From Ciona savignyi (Eukaryota; Chordata; Ascidiacea; Phlebobranchia; Cionidae), in assembly GCA_000149265.1 (NCBI GenBank), contig CH003437.1:1-64000 (forward strand): a stretch of 64,000 nucleotides of DNA. Direction: 5' to 3'. Both the position numbers and the translations under genes were made by a program. Shown piece after piece: positions 58,914 to 64,000 of this stretch; within the stretch, counting starts at the first letter, position 1, and each line of letters starts with the position of its first letter. A model generated the notes under the pieces. The model saw only the letters and a program-made list of their open reading frames with translations, made no database searches and had not been told where the DNA came from.

Positions 58914-61636
58914 GAGAGAGTGTCAACCACGTGTTTTACCCACCACTATTTGTAAAACACATTTTGTTTCATATATACATATATATATATATATGCGAGC
59001 AGGACCCTTAACCACAATTTGTATTTTATACACCGGGTATGTAGTTTGTTTCTGCAAGCATAAACGCATGGGTCCCTGAGGTAACAATCCGATCTTGCTA
59101 TTAATGTTCATTACACAATATAAGTTATTGTCAGATATGTGCACGTCCGATCCATGTTATTCAACATTCCAGAAAGTTTTAACCGGACTGTCATAGTTTT
59201 GTTTCTGCAAGCATAAACACATGGGTCCCATAGTTATTAAACCAAACTTCTTTTCCATGTTTACTGTTTAGTTAAAATAGGAATAAGCGTGTTATATTTA
59301 CGAACATTTTACCACAGTTTTTTTTTTAATTTAAGCCTCTTGTCCAGCGCTTTAGTAAAAGGAAGGTAAATTCCCAAAACAGCCCGATTGAGTTGCTCTG
59401 TATTTCGGTGAATTTCCCTGGGTTTGCTTTTACATATCTAAGGTATGTTATTAAGGTATCTAAGTTAGATGTTTGTTAGATAATCTAACTTACAGTTTTA
59501 ATCCGCTTTGGAGACTCCTTGTTGGCGATTTCGGTGCGATATAGCATGCCTGTTACAATCATGGTTTAAAAAAATCATAATGTTTAGGGTATTTCCCTAT
59601 GTATTTTTGCTTGATGGTACAAAAACAGATATGGAACTAACATTTCGGCCGTTCAAGCGCTATGCCCAAAAAAGCCATTTTTTTAAAAAATACCGTTTTG
59701 GTTTTTCACCTCCTTGGGAAATTCCCCTGTGTATATTGACCAAAATTTTGGTTTCTGCATGTCTAGACCATGTGATCTAACAAATGACAAAGTTTCATTG
59801 CGATTACATTGCCCCTTCTGGGACCCATAATTACTTAGTTAACATCTTTGGTAAGTGGACAAACAGCAAACACAATTATTTTATATTTGATCAATTAGGT
59901 CGGGCGCTATGACCCATAGAAAATTCAGGTAAATAAAATAACTAAGTACATTTTTAACATACTTTTTTATCTTTAAATTTAGCTTTTTTGGTCATAGCGC
60001 TTGAACGGCTGCTCCAATTTAACCACATTTGGTAAAAACTTAGTGCGTTAGCTGCACGGATCGTCCCATTTAAATCGTCTCAATTATTAGCGTCTGCGAT
60101 AAGGTGACGTCATTCTCAAGGTATGACGTAATGAAAGAATGTGCGGCCGGTCATCTGATTATGACGTATTCGTCACGAGAGTCCTCAGGCCTGGTCATGT
60201 GCGACGACGTAAAACGGGCGTGGTCGAGTGCTTGAACGGATTGGATCGGGTTGTTGGTTTTGGGGACAACGAACTGAGTCCCTGGGGAAAAGCAGCATTA
60301 GGCATTGCCTGGGCGTGGTTAAAGTACCTGGTCTTCGGTGCCTCGTCGCACAGTTAAAGTTACAGGAAGAACAGGACAAAAGTCGCAGCTTCCGGCTTAA
60401 ACAAGAACCGGTTGGCAAACCGCATGAACCAAGGAAAACGAACTGTCTATTAACTGCAACGCGCTGTTATTACAAAGCGAATCACAGCGAAGAGTTCTCG
60501 AGCAAAGTGCTTTGTTTTAATCGTGTGTTCTATTGACAACGTTGGACAATAACCAACTTAACTTTCTATCAGCGTGGACTCGACCTTGGAGTCGAATCGG
60601 GGTCGGTATATTCGAGCCACGCGCGAAGCACCGAGCGTTCATCTACAACGCTAAACGGTGCGCTTACGAAGGGTAAACCCTCCTACAGAAACCGTCAAAC
60701 GTTGCATTAGCTAATGCTCTACCAATTAAAATATAGAAAAAAATTACATAGGAAAATACCCCCAAAACGAAGATTTGTTCCTAAATAATGATTGTGACAA
60801 GTATGGCATTGCGCACCGACATTTACCAGAAGGAGTGCAATGATACTTTGTCATTTGTAAGACAACATGGTCTGAAAATTCACAAACCAAAATTTGGATT
60901 GATAAAAACCAAAACGGTATTTTTTTTCTACAAATTTGTAATTTTTTGCACAGATATTGAATGGCTGCTCCAATTTTATTCAGGTTGGTGGAACGTTGGA
61001 GCGTTATCCACTGCAGTGCCAATAAGAAGAAAAAATACTTAGGCTTTTACCCTAAAAGATTAAATTTGTCTACCTATCATGAGAATGACAGGTATGCCAT
61101 GTCGCTGCAACATCTCCAACAAGGAGTCGTCAAATCGGATTAAAACTTTAAGAATTGTTAGATAACATGACCCAGATATGTAAAAACAAAAATTTATATA
61201 CTAAACCCACGGGAATTCCACGAAGCAGAAAACAAATCCAAATCGGGCTGAATAGCGCTTGACAAAGATTCTTTAATTTAAAACATATGTGGTAAAATGT
61301 TCTTAAATCTGACATGAATATTTGTTTTTTAATGCACATGGAAAAAAAGTTTAAACCCATACCTTTATTCTTGCAAAAACAAAGCTATTGTGGAATATTA
61401 GTAGCATGGATCTGACGTGCACATATCTCACAATAACATGTATTGTGTAATAAATATAGATAACAAGATCGGTTTGTTACCCCGGGACCAATGCGTTTCT
61501 GCTTGCAGAAACAAACCACATACTCCATGTATAAAATACACCAAATGTGATTAGGAACCCTGTTTGCATAAACACTTAGCATACAACTGCATGTGTTTTG
61601 CAAATAGTGGTGGTTAAACATATGAGTAACGCTCTC
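58914..61636. mobile_element. Long-TIR DNA element with internal ~340-bp family repeats
   Basis: Left arm about 58914-59165 and right arm about 61391-61636 are inverted copies (CCACCACTATTTG(T/C)AAAACACAT, GTATGT(A/G)GTTTGTTTCTGCAAGC, AGATATGTGCACGTC). Inside lie units of the 21770-23110 family: one inverted (about 59505-59830), one partial direct (59990-60060), and about one and a half direct (60735-61290). A GC-richer block (60065-60725) sits between. No transposase seen; target duplication unclear. Confidence 0.75.
60065..60725 (+). other. GC-richer unique block inside the long-TIR element
   Basis: Contrasts with AT-rich surroundings. It holds GTGACGTCAT and four further GACGT words within about 110 bases (CRE-like), then open frames at 60139-60357 and 60228-60536 whose products (for example LRCLVAQLKLQEEQDKSRSF) I do not recognise. 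Might be a captured host promoter or exon; might be the remains of the element's own gene. Confidence 0.4.
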
Positions 61637-61639
61637 AAT

Positions 61640-62200
61640 TATATTATCGATATTGTAATTCAATGTAGGTGATTTCGGACGGACAAGAAAACCCTGTCAA
61701 TGTCAATGTGTTTGACAAAAAAATAAAAAAAATGGACAAAAACAATATAAGTTGTAGTTGTAGATTCCTCCGTTTAAGCGAACCGGCCTTCGCCCTACAC
61801 AAGGGTGCGCTGGAAGTTCCCAACGCGATTGCTAATAAGATTAAACGCGCACAACATTCCATATTGAAGAGCTTCTTACGCCTCTGCGCTCTAAAGCAAA
61901 TAAACTGGAACAGCAATCGCACAACGCCCTAATTGCCTAAGTTTCAGGTCTTAAAAGATACTGTCAAGAGACATTATTAAGCAATTGTTGGAAAAACTGC
62001 TTATCAAAGAAAGTCAATTGGAAGTGTCGAAAATGTTCAATCTGTCCATATGTATATGTCGGACAGGACAACAGTAGTGATTGGATGGATTTTTGTTTCC
62101 TTGAAAAACGAAGTACTGGCGGACACACTGTCAGTATTGAAAATTATACAGTATAAGAAACAAAGTCGACAAGCGTGTTTAAAAGACGTCAAATATGGCG
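61640..62200. other. Stretch before L1 relic
   Basis: A plus-strand frame (61669-61932) is open for 87 codons but matches nothing known. Possibly the 5' part of the LINE relic that follows. Confidence 0.35.
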
Positions 62201-63044
62201 AAGTCGTGCTGCAAAGAAGTTGGTGATTGGTGGCTCAAACCCAAGCACAAAATACCACAATGTGTCTCTACTGCGAAGAAAATAGACCTCAACTGAATCT
62301 CTACTCAGCGAGTCGTATTGATTTTTTTCTGATGACGAGACGCGTTACCCCCAAAGTTAATGAATGCGACATAGTACTAGCGTCAAATCAGACCACGATA
62401 TAGTAACGATGACCCTTTGTATGTTTCTAATAATCCTGGAAAGGTACTTGAAAGTTAATCTCCTCATTTGCCGATGCGAGCTGTATAAACAAGGTCATGT
62501 AAACGCCCATGTACGGTGGGACACGTTAAAATGTGTTATTCAAGAAAAGTTTATAAAAATATGCTCGGAACACCAGAAAATAGTGCAAAAGAGACAAACT
62601 TTATTAAAGAAAGAAATTTCCAAAATCAAATCTGATATTTCCCAACTTAATAACCCATCTCAACACCTATGATAGCGACTAAAAAGCTTGAGCAAGGAGC
62701 TCGAATGATCTCGTTAAAAAAACGATCAAGGGGGTCGACAATAAGAAGTTGAGGAAGGTGTATATACAACGGCGAAAAGTGCACTAAATACTTTTTTAAC
62801 CTTGAGAAACGGAACGCAAACTAAAAAGCAATATTCCGACTTAAAACAGAAAATAGTACCATTCTAACGAACCAGAATGATATTATTCTTTTGGCGCGAC
62901 ATAAAAACTTATATTTGACGCGCATCGTTTTATTGAAAAAGAGTTAACTTAATCTGATACCCAGAAACAAGGTATAATGACTCTTATTACTAAAGGCGAT
63001 AAAGATCCCTTACTTGCAACAAACTACCGCCCAATTACCCTAGG
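62200..63044 (+). mobile_element. Decayed L1-like LINE (endonuclease end to RT start)
   Basis: Order and wording fit L1/Tx1 ORF2: SRIDFFLM then SDHDIVTMTL (endonuclease end), WDTLKCVIQEKFIKICSEHQ, KYFFNLEKRNAN, then QKQGIMTLITKGDKD and NYRPITL (RT entry). The pieces lie in different frames with several stops, so it is long dead. The RT body is missing because the next element interrupts it at NYRPITL. Confidence 0.8.
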
Positions 63045-64000
63045 GGAGAGTGGTACTCAGTGATACGAAAAATGCCTTTTATCCAATATCTTTAATAATA
63101 ATCGTTTTATTTCAAATTTTTTTTGTTAATAACATTAAACAATCATTTGGGCATCTGATGGAAGTACTGGATTTTTTTTATTACCCATGTGTTGTGATAA
63201 AAATGGGGTTTATTGGGGGTGCCTTTTTTGTCTCACTGGGTACCACCCCGGTATACAGTGAGACACACCCTAGTACACAGTGAGACATTTGTACAGGTGG
63301 TACAAATTGCTGTTTAAATTGCCCCTATTTAACAATGTATTACTTACTAGCTTGAAATAATTATATGTACGGTCATTCTCGACATGTGCCGATGTAAATT
63401 TGTTTACATACATGTGCAAATCCAACGTTAAATTCAACAAGAAAGTTTATTAAACGGCACAAACTTACCAATGTTTTAAAACTGACCAGAATATCATAAA
63501 AGTTCAGTGTCAATCTATTGCAACATGGTAAATTATGCAGACTGATACACAGTTTAATACAAGTTTGAAGCAGTAAAGAGCAATTCACACATAAAAACAG
63601 TGTTTAGTAAAAGGTTTAAATTGACAATCCAGACCAAAGGGAACAGAACTTTAAAATAAGAAATGCCTTAAATGGAACAGTGAGGAACACACTCATCGCA
63701 CAAGGAGTCATCGATTTCATATAAGCTATTTCAACCAATTCACCAACGTTGTACAATGTGCAGGGCTGCCCTGCATTCTGCAGCATCCAACTATCCATTG
63801 CAGCTCTATAAAATGATTTAAATGGAAAAAAACACAGAAACATCTAATGGTTGCATTTTGTGTGAACAATGAGGTGGCAGTGTCAATGTTGTCACACCAG
63901 TTTCTCTTGCCAGGACCAGGACTTTAAGTGACATGTGGCTTTCATGGTTGTCAAAAATTAACAGATTTGGATTTTCTTTTGAGCTTGAAGAGTGCTTGAT
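63045..64000 (-). mobile_element. pogo/Tigger-like DNA transposon, runs off window end
   Basis: Begins after CCCTA with GGGGAGAGTGGTACTCAGTG, next to several CAGTGAGACA words (63235-63290). The minus strand from 64000 to 63616 encodes LLIFDNHESHMSLKV, LPPHCSHKMQPLDVS, then FYRAAMDSWMLQNAG and AYMKSMTPCAMS, the end of a DDE_1 transposase. The coding relic changes frame and has stops. pogo-type elements insert at TA, in line with the TA at the junction; the other end is outside the window. Confidence 0.75.
63616..64000 (-). pseudogene. DDE_1 transposase C-terminal part, disrupted
   Basis: LIFDNHESH holds the second catalytic Asp of the triad (DNHxSH), and LPPHCSHKMQPLDVS is its usual downstream partner. 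Just after PLDVSVF the frame breaks, resuming as PFKSFYRAAMDSWM in another frame. N-terminal HTH and first Asp would be beyond the window. Confidence 0.75.

Noticed and set aside
60573-60623. tRNA-like hairpin (GCGTGG / CCACGC with an inner GACTC / GAGTC stem)
   Set aside because: Only about 51 bases, no T-arm consensus and no repeat elsewhere in the window; likely chance or part of the element.

Overview
The window is animal nuclear DNA: AT-rich, with spliced genes using GT-AG introns, nested transposons, and two 100-base N gaps (29391-29490, 42077-42176). Gene content (GCNA, COPS6/CSN6, a three-BIR IAP), short introns and tRNA-headed SINEs with a deuterostome-like central block fit a tunicate such as Ciona. 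That is inference; the bases only show a metazoan.

Layout. (1) 75-1621, minus strand: complete two-exon GCNA (SprT-like protease plus zinc ribbon). (2) 1934-4110: 5'-truncated LINE with an intact reverse transcriptase reading frame. (3) 5634-11480, plus strand: complete seven-exon CSN6 (316 aa), its introns holding SINEs, a hAT-type MITE and T-rich repeats. (4) 13271-15432: second, still open copy of CSN6 exons 4-6 plus terminal exon, inside a tandem duplication of about 3.8 kb (about 9490-13265 and 13266-17168). (5) 17168-28060: gene-poor, with a 29-bp tandem repeat, an array of about 340-bp units, and duplicated segments carrying candidate 5' exons. (6) 29491-40930, plus strand: 18 exons of an IAP gene (unassigned N-terminal region, BIR1, BIR2, BIR3, UBA, RING); all exon phases agree and give 760 codons before the stop. 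(7) 41804-49145: tandem copy of the last IAP exons (second half of UBA, linker, RING), enlarged by a set of nested transposons. (8) 50018-52374: TTAA-flanked, Kolobok-like element with inverted repeats near 570 bp, carrying relics of a P2X7-ballast-like cysteine domain and, on the other strand, a THAP domain. (9) 53757-58734: broken but young Ty3/Gypsy LTR element. (10) 58914-61636: long-TIR element with internal repeats; then an L1-like LINE relic (about 62200-63044) cut by a pogo/Tigger-like transposon that runs off the window end.

Functional links: GCNA handles DNA-protein crosslinks and germline genome stability; CSN6 is a scaffold subunit of the COP9 signalosome, which controls cullin-RING ligases; the IAP is itself a RING ubiquitin ligase and caspase regulator. 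They are unrelated neighbours, not an operon. The most notable structure is that both CSN6 and the IAP have 3' halves duplicated in tandem with open exons. This could mean alternative 3' ends, or two haplotypes of a very polymorphic genome assembled in tandem. Sequence alone cannot separate these.
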